Shown here: piece after piece, positions 1 through 10,800 of the stretch
How positions within the stretch are numbered: the first letter of the stretch is position 1
How the letters are laid out: the number at the start of each line of letters is the position of its first letter
Source: Saccoglossus kowalevskii
Lineage: Eukaryota > Hemichordata > Enteropneusta > Harrimaniidae
Direction: 5' to 3'
DNA length: 22,348 nucleotides
Assembly (NCBI RefSeq): GCF_000003605.2
Contig: NW_003107622.1
Coordinates: 38,718 to 61,065, forward strand
The notes under the pieces: generated by a model
Told to the model about the DNA's origin: nothing
The model's input: only the letters and a program-made list of their open reading frames with translations
Databases searched by the model: none
Translations under genes and position numbers: made by a program

Positions 1-781
1 TACATCTGTCTAAACCAAACATTTTTATTTAGTTGTCTTTTAAGCCCATGCTGCCCAACTGAAGATAAAATGAAACTTTAGACTTGTTCTTCAGAAAAAA
101 TACCCAGTTGGCCTTAACAATTTATTTTCTACATTTTTTCAATAGTTTTTTTATTTTCTACATATCTCCCATATGTATTAGAAGCTGCATCCCAAATAGA
201 AGCCGCACCCATTCTTTTTGAACAATTGAGAAAGATAGAGCTCTAATAGAATCCCCTCTGTTGCATTGTGCCATTTTACTAGAAGCCCCGACTTTTAATA
301 CAGATTTTACAGTAAATATTACTCAATTTTCTATTCAGCCTAACATAAGCAGTATGTTAGACAAAGTTTTTCCATCCCACACTAGAACTATCCATTTAAA
401 TGTTTGAAAACAATTCAATTCCCTGCATTTTGATCAAACGTAGTTCTAACCAATATCGTAGTGGATGATTGGAAATGTTTAATTGCATAAACAGGAGTGA
501 ACAAGATTATTGCCACATTGAAAAACAGAGAATACACATATTCAACAATTTGGGAATAAACACTGACACTACCAATAACAGCATAAGATGAACATGAATC
601 AGTAGTTTTACTGACTAAATAATTTTAATTGGGATTCCTAGATATGTAAATTTTCTTTTTTCAATTCGAATGTGATTTTGCATTTCTTAATCTTATAAAT
701 CCTTGATAATGACATTTGAAATTATTATGAAGATTAATTTTAGATTCTTGATATAGCAACTATAAAAGACATTGTACCTAC
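1..781 (-). other. Start of intron 2 of the paxillin-like gene (continues left)
   Basis: Sequence 3' of the CAG/gtaggt donor at 781-780. It is AT-rich with no further exon, LD motif or LIM cysteine pattern that I could find on the minus strand. The next exon, expected to carry more of the linker or LD2, is therefore beyond the left edge. Confidence 0.65.
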
Positions 782-1032
782 CTGAGTGGCTCCGTTATGT
801 GATGAAATGTTTGATGGTAACGATGATGACGGTGGGGATGATGGTGAATGGTTGTTGCTATGATAATGAGTTGTTACTGTTGTAGTCACCTGTTGCTGTG
901 GTGGATGTCTTGATTGGTAGCTACTGCTAGGAATTGACTCGGCTACAGTCGGTGTTTGCTGCTGCAGTGGTGGTGGTGGTTGTTTGGGCTGCAGGTGTGA
1001 GGTTGCTGTCTGCAGATCAGCTAACAATGCAT
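782..1032 (-). CDS. PXN: Paxillin-family protein, coding exon 2 (LD1 motif and linker), partial gene
   Basis: This exon supplies residues 5-88 of a paxillin-like focal-adhesion adaptor. Joined to the 13-nt first exon it begins MDDLDALLADLQTATSHL. LDALLADL (residues 4-11) fits the LD consensus LDxLLxxL, the helix that in known paxillins binds partners such as vinculin, FAK and parvin. After LD1 come a proline run (PPPPL, residues 23-27) that could be an SH3 ligand, and a low-complexity Gln/Ser/Thr/His/Pro linker ending GATQ. Tyrosines occur at 43 and 61, but neither sits in the YxxP context of the vertebrate Crk-binding sites. Splice sites: the acceptor is ctccaacag after a pyrimidine tract, with AG at 1034-1033; the donor is CAG/gtaggt, with GT at 781-780. 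The exon is 251 nt, enters at phase 1 and leaves at phase 0. The later LD motifs and four LIM domains expected in this family would lie left of the window. Hic-5 or leupaxin orthology cannot be excluded, but invertebrates usually have one such gene. Confidence 0.85.
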
Positions 1033-1237
1033 CTGTTGGAGAGAAAATGAAATAAATGATGTGTTAATGCTACTCAGTACAATAAATTGTCTTGCACTGT
1101 CAATTTATTATGATCATAGTAGTGTTCCCTTAAACAAATTTGGCAATTAGAAATATGATTTCATCAAAAAAGACCTTGAGTATCTGAGGTATGTGAATAC
1201 AAAATGAATGAAAATAAATGTTTTGCAGATTGTTCAA

Positions 1238-1345
1238 TTAAACTTTTCACCACCAGTTCCCTCTTTTCATCACAAAATATATAAGAATATAAGAAAGTAA
1301 GTGCAGAAAAATTTGTGCAAGAATGTCTGGTGGTGAAAAGTTTAA
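1238..1345. repeat. Perfect 19-bp inverted repeat with 70-bp spacer (MITE-like hairpin)
   Basis: TTAAACTTTTCACCACCAG (1238-1256) is matched exactly by its reverse complement at 1327-1345. The 70-bp spacer is AT-rich and has no obvious internal symmetry. The arms do not extend outward, and I see no clear target-site duplication. It could be a small non-autonomous transposon remnant or simply a hairpin in the paxillin pre-mRNA. Confidence 0.6.
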
Positions 1346-2417
1346 AGCAAGAAGTTTTTGTGAAAATAAAGCAATATTGTAAGTGAGGGGCCCACATTTG
1401 TATGGGAGAGGGCATGTGCAGACGCAGTTGGGGGGAGTATGTGTAAAGCTAAGTTATGTGTGTCCTATTTCTAGCTTACAGCCATTTTTGTGAACTGGAT
1501 GTAGCATCATTTTATTTTAAACTGTTCAGTCCAGATAACACTGAAATAAGATACGCCATCCTATAAATGGAGAATACTTCACAATTAACCCTGCCAGTCA
1601 ACATCACCCACTAGAGAATCGGAAGGGGTCAAACGTCACATACCACAAATAGAGAAATATGGTACACAGAATGAATGAAAATATATTTACAATATTAGAG
1701 AAATGGTCCCCTGTATAGATAACAGGTAAATTGTTCGTGACTTTTTAGGGCCAAGGGGCTGGTGCAACATTTTGCAGACTTATAAGTATTTTTTTATAAT
1801 TTCTAGCCAAAATGCGAGTTTAATTTGTCAATTTGTAGGTATTTGTTAATAGCAGATTTTGAAGTTCAAAGGTTAACACAGTTAAAGGTAAAATACATCT
1901 TATAGTATTTTGACTGTTAACAGATAACCACTTTAAATTGCTACCATTTCACAGCGGTTGGGCAAGGCGAACACCCGTGAGTTTTCAAATTGCAAAAACA
2001 CAGCATAATCATATAATTTGTTCACCATGACTCACGTTGACTATTGCCCTAATATTTTAAATATTTAAATTGGGAGTATTTCAGAGTAAATGAAATGTGA
2101 TACACATGTTCCTGAGAAAAACTACAGATAAAGGATTTACAAGTATGTGCTGGTATGTGCCAGTCTCTTAAAAGTCAAATCCCCATAAACTGTCAACCAT
2201 AAATATACCCATTAACAGATTACCCAGACATGATACCAAGAATTGAATTTTGAACAGGGTCAAAGGTCAAGACTGTCATACATCACACGGCCATTAGTCT
2301 CAGAATTGTGGATTACAGAATACCTGATGATCCTCACGAGTGTGATCTAGTTTTCAATTTACAGGGAATTCTCTGAAAGCAGATGATACAATAATGTTCA
2401 GATTATATAATTACATG

Positions 2418-2671
2418 TATATACCTTGTTTAGAACACTTGGTGTTTTATATACCTTGTTTAGAACACATGGTGTTTTATATACCTTGTTTAGAACACTT
2501 GGTGTTTAATTATATACTTTATTTAGAACACTAGGTGTTTAATTATATACCTTGTTTAGAACACTTGGTGTTTAATTATATACCTTGTTTAGAACACTTG
2601 GTGTTTAATTATATACCTTGTTTAGAACACTTGGTGTTTAATTATATACCTTGTTTAGAACACTTGGTGTT
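2418..2671. repeat. Minisatellite, 8 copies, 30-bp then 33-bp period
   Basis: The core AGAACACTTGGTGTT preceded by ataccttgttt recurs eight times, with the core starting at 2432, 2462, 2492, 2525, 2558, 2591, 2624 and 2657. The first two intervals are 30 bp and the remaining five are exactly 33 bp. The change comes from replacing ttttat with tttaattat between cores. One copy has a cttt/attt variant and two have single changes in the cttgg segment. Inside each unit AACAC-ttg-GTGTT is a small palindrome. Confidence 0.9.
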
Positions 2672-5600
2672 GGTCAAATGCGGAGTTTGATATATGCAGC
2701 CATTTTTAAAAGGACACTGCTAAGTTATCATTATATTAACAATATTTTAAACCCTAAATCAAGCTGAAACTTCAATCTTAGCCCCAGCCCTAATTTCTCA
2801 ATCCCAAACTAAAACATGGTACATATTGTAGGTAATGTACTGGTGATTGTTCTAATGATTATTACATACCCTTATACTATTACTAATAGTCAAAAGTGGT
2901 GATGAATGCATCAAATATTGATATAATAAACAATGTGTTGACTTTAATAATAATATATCATGAATGTCACCAAGACGCCCAAATCTTAAGAATCCAAATG
3001 AAAAATTCACTACTAAAACATTTTTGTCTGACGGAATTAAAATAATTTGACATCATTATAACACATGATGATTGAACAGCATAGTACGCATACAAGCAGG
3101 TACTAGACTTGAATGCAAACATGACTAAAGCAAACAAACATGTTTTTCTTATCAAGTAACCGGAAAGGATGCTGAGAAGACAGGATGAATATGTAACCAG
3201 GATCAGAATTAGTCACTATGTATTGTACATAACAATGCTAATATAGCACATACTAGAGTATTGTGTTATCTACTACACTATACACTGGTGTCAGTCACAC
3301 TCAGACTGATGCAAAGCAAGGTGTCATTTTTCATTGACAAGTATTCATTTCATACTTTCTTATAACCGTTCTCTCTGATATTTCAGGGTTTAAGCATATC
3401 ATACACATGTCCGACTCTCTATAATTGAGAACAGTAATACCATATTTCCGCCATTACAAACAACCCTTAAGTAAGGGTGGACCAATATATAAATTCTGGG
3501 GAGCGATGGGTCTCAGAATTGTTATGTTCTTCTTAGTTCTGGAGTCAAACAGAATTAATTTCAAAAATGAGTCTGTCATCTTTTTTAGTCAGTTTTTATG
3601 TGAATAGACAGTGTACAAAGTATCATTAGCAATAAAAAAAATGTTACAAGATGTCATTTTTAACAGTTGCAATAGTCAAAAATTATTTCCCAAAAAAATT
3701 TAATAAAAGATTTCTTCGTATTTGGTCGCAGATAATTTATCGTCTAATGTATGCTTTTTTAATCATACTTTATTATATTTTATCTACTTTGACTGTTATG
3801 CTGTAAAAAGGTGATGGATTATCACCTATAAAGTGACAAAACTGAGCAAATTCAATGAGAGTAAATGATGATTTGAAAAAAATGGCATATCATGCTGCTA
3901 ATTTATTTAAGGCCCTCTGCCACATGAAACGACTTCAATCAGTACACCAATCAAAGTCTTTTGACTGGTTATGTAAAAGAACAACTGGGTTTCGACATAT
4001 AATCTGAAATAACACACCAAATGTATCAACGGAAAAAAATTTCAGAGATTTTTAATAAATTGTATTTTTTTAGGTTTTTCTTATCTCTTTACAATGAATA
4101 CATTTTAAAATCCCTATAAAATCTAGTTTTTCATAAAATGTTATTGCTACATGCTGATAATAACTTGTATTTAAAGATGCACTAAACTACATTATTATTA
4201 TAGTTTTCCAATAATTCTGGAATACCAAAACAAAACCACAAACATATTTTCCAAAGGTGCTAATAAAGCATTTTGTTTTTCTATTCTACACACTTCTATT
4301 ACATATACATATATGGATAAATAATTTTATCAACTTCAACTGAGTAAATATATAACCATCTGGATCACAATCTGTAAAATCTGTTCTAACAAATACGATT
4401 AAAATAAATTATAAAAAGATTCTTACAGCAGACTGAAATTCTGTAATTTGTTTATATTTCATACTGTCAGACATTCCAGTGGAACTGCACAGCTGTTATT
4501 TTGCACACTTGTGTCCCCAGGAGAATGACAACCATGTATACATGTATCCTTTTTTATTGGCAGTTGGATACAAAAGTGTCAACCACACACTATAAATTAA
4601 CATGAAGTATTACCCCACCAATTACAATTCAATGAATAAATTTTCTCTCCATTTTATTCTGTAATTACATTACTAAAGCTAGATGACAGGGACATCTGAG
4701 TGACATTGAATGAGTACTATTAAGTTTATAAATTGACAAATGAATAAATGAAATTCATGTCCAATTACACAAGGGTTCAATGATTCAAACTAATTGGAAG
4801 CACATTTATAAACGACACGTTTCCAAAAAGCAAACACGGAATAGCCAAAGCAATTTTATGTTCATATTCGAGTACCCAAATGAATGTCTGAATAAAAATA
4901 CAAAAAAACGGCGTGAAGAGATCAAATTGACTGAAAATAACAAATGTGATAACTCGCTGTGGTACAAGTAGAAGTGTGACTAATGTCAAATGTGATGACG
5001 AATAGTATCAGTTCTAAATCACAGACTGTGGCTACTGTAAGTAGTCTAACCACTAGCAACACAAGGAGAAAGAAAGAAATCAACAGCCTCTAAGAAAAAA
5101 ATATTACCTCCCTAAAAATTCAATTTAAATATTGTCAAGATTTATAATCATCAAATCCAATCCAGGAAAATTCAGTGAAGACAAACTTGAGAGGTATCAG
5201 CCTAACTGTCTAAGTAGTTAAATAGATCATTTCCATTTGTTAATAGGTTAAACAGGAGGCCTTGACTGGGTGGTGCTGTTAACTTAAGTAAAGTCTTGTC
5301 AAAAGTACTGCCTACAAATGTGTTGAACACCATCAGTATATATCATAACAAGCATCCATAAAGGCTACACAGTGTCCTACATATTTATACTAAAATTACA
5401 CAAGAAGGCTTAGATATTATCAAAGACATACCCACCAAATTTCTATGAATAGAGACAGGACTGGTGCAGAGACAGGTTACTCCAGTACCCTATTACATAT
5501 CCAATATGGCTTCCTTTACTCTCTTCTATGAGTAAGACAAGAGGGGCCACACTACTTACTTCAAGAAAATATAATTTTAAAATAGAAACTTTGATATGCC

Positions 5601-6499
5601 TATATGCAGAGCTGTAGTACTTCATTAATCTGTGTTTCCTCAGTTCAAACAGTCAATGGGGGGTTACATAATGTAGGAATGGGTTAAAAACATCACTAAG
5701 ATTCCGAAAGACTATTCTGACTGAGGCACCCCCTGATTAAAGTAATTCTATCCTCTCTACTTTCTACAGTGGGTTGGGATCAACATGCAAGGGAAAACAC
5801 AGACATTCCATTGTTAATAGGGGAGGTCAACTACTTTATGACAAAAATGCCAATCACAGGATAATCCTACAAGGTCAAATGTGGACAACAGCCTGTGACA
5901 TGTACCATTATTTGCAGCAGTTCTTTTTCTGGACAACATCGTTCACTTGAATACAGTAGATTCTTTGTTTGACCTTGTGACAATCAGGTCAGCATCTCTT
6001 CCTGGGTGTTGACAAGCTGGGGTGTTGGCTTGTTCAGTAACACCGCCATATATGGCATAGGGTAATCACATTGGTAGCAAATGCCAGTATAAATCTTATT
6101 AAAACAAACAAGTTGTGAAAACTCCTGTCAAGACCAAAGACTAAACTATCAGTGGCAGAAGTGGAACCCTGGAGAGCCCAGTTGTTCAAGTACTTCTGTA
6201 CTATTGGTATGTCAAGACTTATTACCATATGAAAGGTCACAAAGTGAAATGAATTCACATCAATAGGGAGACATAACAATAAGAATTACTGTTGTACACA
6301 AGACAACTGCACTATTATTATTGTATTTTGTATGAAACAGCACAAAATAGTTTATTCTATCAGTTTTTAAAAGTATTTATTTAAATAGTAAATCAAAGAA
6401 AGCTTAGAAGGAACTCCCGTGTGCTGAGAGTATTGAAGACACATTAAAAATTAATTCAAAATTACTTGAACCTGAGATATTGATGGAAAAACTGAAAAC

Positions 6500-7745
6500 T
6501 AATTATGTAAATCAGGTAGCTAATATGAACAGAACAGAACAAAAAAATTATGAATTATTATGCTAATTAGAAAATTAATATGAACAAATTTTAACCCAAA
6601 ATTAATCAGGCCTGTCTATTGTCCTAGAGCCTTTATGTACCAAATTTTATTCAAATGTGATGATCCGTAATTGAGATGTCATTGTTAATTAATTATGTTA
6701 ATTACGTGATTAATTAGCATAAATATTTACCAAAAACTAATTGGGTCTCTGCATAGTTCTAGATTCATTGAAATGTGATGATGAGTACTCTTTAAAAGTT
6801 TCACTGAAATCCAATTCGTGGTTTTTTATATATCAGTGGAACATTCATAGAAACAATTAACTAATTATGCAAATTAGGTAATTAATATCCACAATTATTT
6901 ACCCTAAAACTAATTGGGTCTCTGCATAGTCCTAGAAGATCTATCATTGAAATATGATGATTAGTACTTGAGATATCAGGCAAAAGCTGAAAATTACTGT
7001 GGAATACTTTATTTTCGCTGGAATTAATTTTCGCTGAAATGACTTTTTGAGCGTTTTGTATGGAATTTATTTTCACTGCTTTTTGATGAGTTTAATGTGA
7101 AATATAGGAAAAAAAGTATATTCGCTGGATTTTATTTTCACGGAATCATCCGTTCAGCGAAAATAGCGAAAATAAATTCCAAGCGAAAATAAAGTATTCT
7201 GCAGTAACTAATTATGCTAATAAGGTAATTAATATGCACAAATATTTACCAACAAATTAATCAGGGGTCTGCACAGTCCGTAAGTAACTATGTACCAAGT
7301 TTCAATGATATGTGATGATTACTACCCGGTACTTGAAATATCAAAAGCTGAAAATTAATGAATTATGCAAATTAGGTAATTAATATGTACTGATATTACC
7401 CTGAAAACTCTCAGGTTTGTGCAGTGTTCTATGACATCTATGTACCAAGTTTTATTGAAATGTGATGATTAGTACTTTAGATATCAGTGGAAAAGCCGAA
7501 AATAGATTAATCATTATGCAAATTAGGTAATTAATAATGCAGATTTTCACCCAAAACTAATCAAATCTGCGCACTAGTTCAGAGCATCCATGTGCCAAGT
7601 TTCATCAAAATCCAATGAGTGGTTCTTTAGATATCAGTGGAACAGTCATGGAACAGCTAAAAATAGGCTAATTATCATGCAAATTGGGTAATTAATATGC
7701 ATGCAATTTTACCAAAACCTAATCAAATCTGTGCATTGGCCCAGA
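6500..7745. repeat. Tandem core of ~135-175-bp units (about 8 copies)
   Basis: Units are anchored by aattatgcaaattaggtaat-like sequence near 6501, 6555, 6691, 6864, 7210, 7362, 7513 and 7674. After the anchor each full unit contains versions of tatttaccaaaactaat, ctgcatagtcctaga, tgtaccaagtttcat, gaaatgtgatgattagtact and gatatcagtggaaaagctga, in that order. Spacing is 136-173 bp once the inserted MITE is subtracted. The first interval is short, so the left copy is truncated. Copies are divergent, so the array is not recent. Confidence 0.8.
6995..7206. mobile_element. MITE copy 1, mariner-like (TA-flanked), inserted in the tandem core
   Basis: The body is 6997-7204 (208 bp), flanked by TA at 6995-6996 and 7205-7206. 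The left end CTGTGGAATACTTTATTTTC pairs with the inverted right end CTGCAGAATACTTTATTTTC, and the similarity runs about 40 bp inward through repeated TTTTCGCTG motifs. It has no coding capacity. TA duplication and long terminal inverted repeats suggest mobilisation by a Tc1/mariner-type transposase (inference). A second copy at 21643-21840 shows it is a family. Confidence 0.8.
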
Positions 7746-7798
7746 GCATCTATGCACATACACACATACATACACACACACATACAGACACACTAAAT
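7745..7798. repeat. CA-rich interrupted microsatellite
   Basis: An interrupted (CA)n/(CATA)n tract, for example cacacatacatacacacaca, sits between the last tandem unit and the terminal hairpin of the composite element. A microsatellite in this position is typical of pearl/HINE elements. Confidence 0.75.
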
Positions 7799-7804
7799 GC
7801 AAAG

Positions 7805-7834
7805 ACTCCCATTGTGTGCTTTGCACACGGGAGT
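7805..7834. repeat. 3' terminal hairpin of the composite element
   Basis: ACTCCC(7805-7810)-att-GTGTGC(7814-7819)-ttt-GCACAC(7823-7828)-GGGAGT(7829-7834) forms a 12-bp stem with a 3-nt bulge and a 3-nt loop. It lies 6 nt before CTAG (7841-7844), the arrangement seen at Helitron 3' ends. Its right arm is also the exact inverted partner of 6413-6424. Confidence 0.75.
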
Positions 7835-10800
7835 CAAAAACTAGTCATGGTCTACCTATTTATCGATAGCAGTTCAATGAAATGATAATTGATTGTACGG
7901 TAATATATACCATTATGTAAAGATTTCGAAATCAAAGCATATACACATATTGGGAAATTATCTCAATTATCCTAACGGTTAGGTATATGAATCTGATTCT
8001 CCAAACTACTATCGGTAAAGTACTATCGGTATTTATGACCCCTCCCCTCTCCTCTCCCTAATTAGTAATTCTTCTGTACAATATATCATATTGCATTAAG
8101 AAAAATTTAGATGCTCAGTTACAGAATTTCAGCAAACTGATAGTACATTTATATTAAGAAGAATCCATTGATATACTAGTAAATATTTAGCACTCTGTCT
8201 ACAGGTTACTATGAACATTTAAATATTATTGCTAGAAATTATCATAATTTCAGGATTTTATGTCATTTGCGAAGATAAATGTTTTGTGAAAGTTTCTGAC
8301 ACTGTTTTGTAGGACCTCAGATAAATTTGTTCCTGCTACAGAATTGTGTATATTTGTCTTTCAAATGGTTTATAGTAGTTTTCAACACACAAAGTGTACA
8401 AGAGCCTACCCTAGCTTCCTTCGTCTGTTTTCTTCACTTCACTCCAGTACATTTGCTACAAGAGGAAGCTGTGGTAACAAGAGCCTGGAGCTCTAAAAAA
8501 TGACTCAAAGTGATAATACACATGTAGGCTTCTTAGAAACTATAGGTCGGCGCACTTGTTTACGTTCTGTGAGCGGTGCTTTAGCGCAACAACTGGTTGG
8601 TAAGATCCAATCATTGCACTTGAAGATAAAAAAGTGGTGTTGTTCACTGCTGTTATTAAATATACATGCATTTGTTCTGGTTAATAAAACCACTTATGGG
8701 AAATGTTATCGCAGCAGATCACAAGCCTGTGTTGATTAGTGAGTGACATTTGTTATCACGCTTACACATGTAAACATATGTTGTCACGACGACCTACAGA
8801 GGAAGCTTAGGTAAGCCATCAAAAATAAATAACTTTATTTTCTGAGGAGTACAATTTCACTCAATCAATTCCTCAATTACCCCCCACCCCCAAATTCAAG
8901 CTGTTGTCATTAAAAATCACAGCATCATTTGACATAGAGGAAATTATTGCTGTTACTAGGCAACAATAGTTCAAAAAATTACCAAGATATGAGATTGTAA
9001 GGTCAATCATCAGATGTGTATATGAAGGTGAATCATGTGCAAGATAACATACTGTAAATTACTTCAATTTCCGAAAACAATTTTTTTTTTCATTTTGTCT
9101 TCACAAATGCTGTAAATTCCTAAAAAAGAAAATTTCTAGAAATGAAAATCAAACAATTAACCCTCCATCATCTGATGTGTACCAGCTATTATAATAACAT
9201 TTATTTCCTGAATCAACTTTTTCCTAGTAGCATAATCATGACAATAACAAGTCATTGTCAATGACAGAGTTCACCTTCAGTTTTTAGTGACTGTGTCAAA
9301 TATGAACAGGGTTGACAGATTTTAATGTTTAAATAATAAATATGGTGTTACTTCAAATGGCACCTTAATCAGGTTATGTTCAGTCAAAATAAAATATACT
9401 TGGAATAAGATTATGCTCATCTCTCACAAAATTGTATAGTCCACAATAAACCACATTTGGATTAAAAACAAATAAAACATGTCAAAATCAGTTGTGAAAT
9501 AGTTAAAGACACATGTAAGTTAAGGTGGCCATTTTGAATCAGAACACAAAACAAATTAAAGTGCATTAGTATTAACCCATCATGAGAGATGATCATACCA
9601 AGTCTGAATAAAATCAGTCAAGGCATGCCTGAAAAATAATTGATGGCATGTTCAAATGTTATTTTTTGTTATTTTGGGGATAAAAACGACTGTCAGTGCA
9701 TAAAATCTGTCTGGGCATGTTGGAGAAATGATGGATGGATGGATGCACAGATGGATGGCCAGAACCGAAAAAAACAACTTTGTCTGACAGAGACTAATTA
9801 TTTAAACTCTTTAACCATGGTGCTGGTGCTGTGAGTCATTATTGTTATTAGGATTTGATCATTAGTAATTTAGGATTGGTAGATTTGAAGAATAACACAA
9901 TATATATTTATTTATTTATTCAGTTTGGTTATGGCACATCTTAATCTTGTAAATTTACTTGGATACGAGTAATCATTTTCAGCAAAAAATCAATAACTGT
10001 CCATTTCAGTGGTACACAGATCTAAAATGGGAAACGTGAGGGTGGGCATTGCACAGGCACTTTAAGGTAGGTTTTATATTGCACCAACAAAGACATAATA
10101 TTATTTGGGGATGTCCATGCTTAAAATTTTTAATGTATTATACTCATTTCTTGGTTCAATGTCGATGAAGTAAGGGTATTCCAATGCTATATTTCCCTCT
10201 GAAAGGTGAAATTTTGACATTGAACTCATTAAATGAACTCACTGCACCTTGTATGCAGTGAACAGCAAATCACCTACATGTACATGTGTATTTTGCCCTA
10301 TAACATCAACATCAACACAATACTTTGAATTACAGTTGTGAAACCAAGAGAATCAGGATGTTTTTTACAATATACAAAGTCTTTTCTGAAACCAAACATT
10401 TTTATGACCTGCATAATTTCTCTGTGATATCAAACACTACATGAGATGAATGCATCAATTTTTGAATGAAGAGTACGGCATGTAATAAATACACCATTAT
10501 AATTTAGTTCATTTGACAAGTCAATGGCCGTAATTTATTACACAAGAGTACGAGACTGGAATTGTTTTAGATTATTTTAAATCTCCTAAAATGTGCCAAG
10601 AATATTAAGGATGTCTACTATGTATGTACCTCATGTTCAGTGTAGTAACCTCTTGTAGTCAAATTGGTCGTAGGGTATGTTTTTTTTTAATATTTTTTTT
10701 TTCTGGTTTACCCCCCTGCCCCTCTGAAAATAATTATTAATGATCAAAATCTTATACTCCGATCAGAGGTTACTAGGCCATGGTATTGTGTCAATTTCTG

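Larger units (their letters stand above)
6413..7844. mobile_element. Composite pearl/Helentron-like non-autonomous element
   Basis: ACTCCCGTGTGC (6413-6424) is inverted exactly at 7823-7834 (GCACACGGGAGT). Between them lie about eight tandem copies of a 135-175-bp AT-rich unit, then a CA-rich microsatellite, then a hairpin, then caaaaa and CTAG (7841-7844) followed by T. Helentron-associated elements (HINE, DINE-1, bivalve pearl elements) are known for short subterminal inverted repeats, a tandem core of about 160 bp, a microsatellite, a 3' stem-loop and a CTRR-like end. All of these are seen here, so the assignment is inference from structure. No replication or helicase coding is present, so it would be non-autonomous. 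The 5' boundary is uncertain because the true end may lie slightly left of 6413. Confidence 0.55.

Noticed and set aside
7697-7885. Plus-strand small open frame
   Set aside because: It runs through the CA microsatellite and hairpin of the composite element, so the frame is accidental.
9051-9160. Third copy of the MITE (starts tactgtaaattactt)
   Set aside because: Only about the first 15 bases resemble the family end. The inverted partner end and the internal shared segments are missing.
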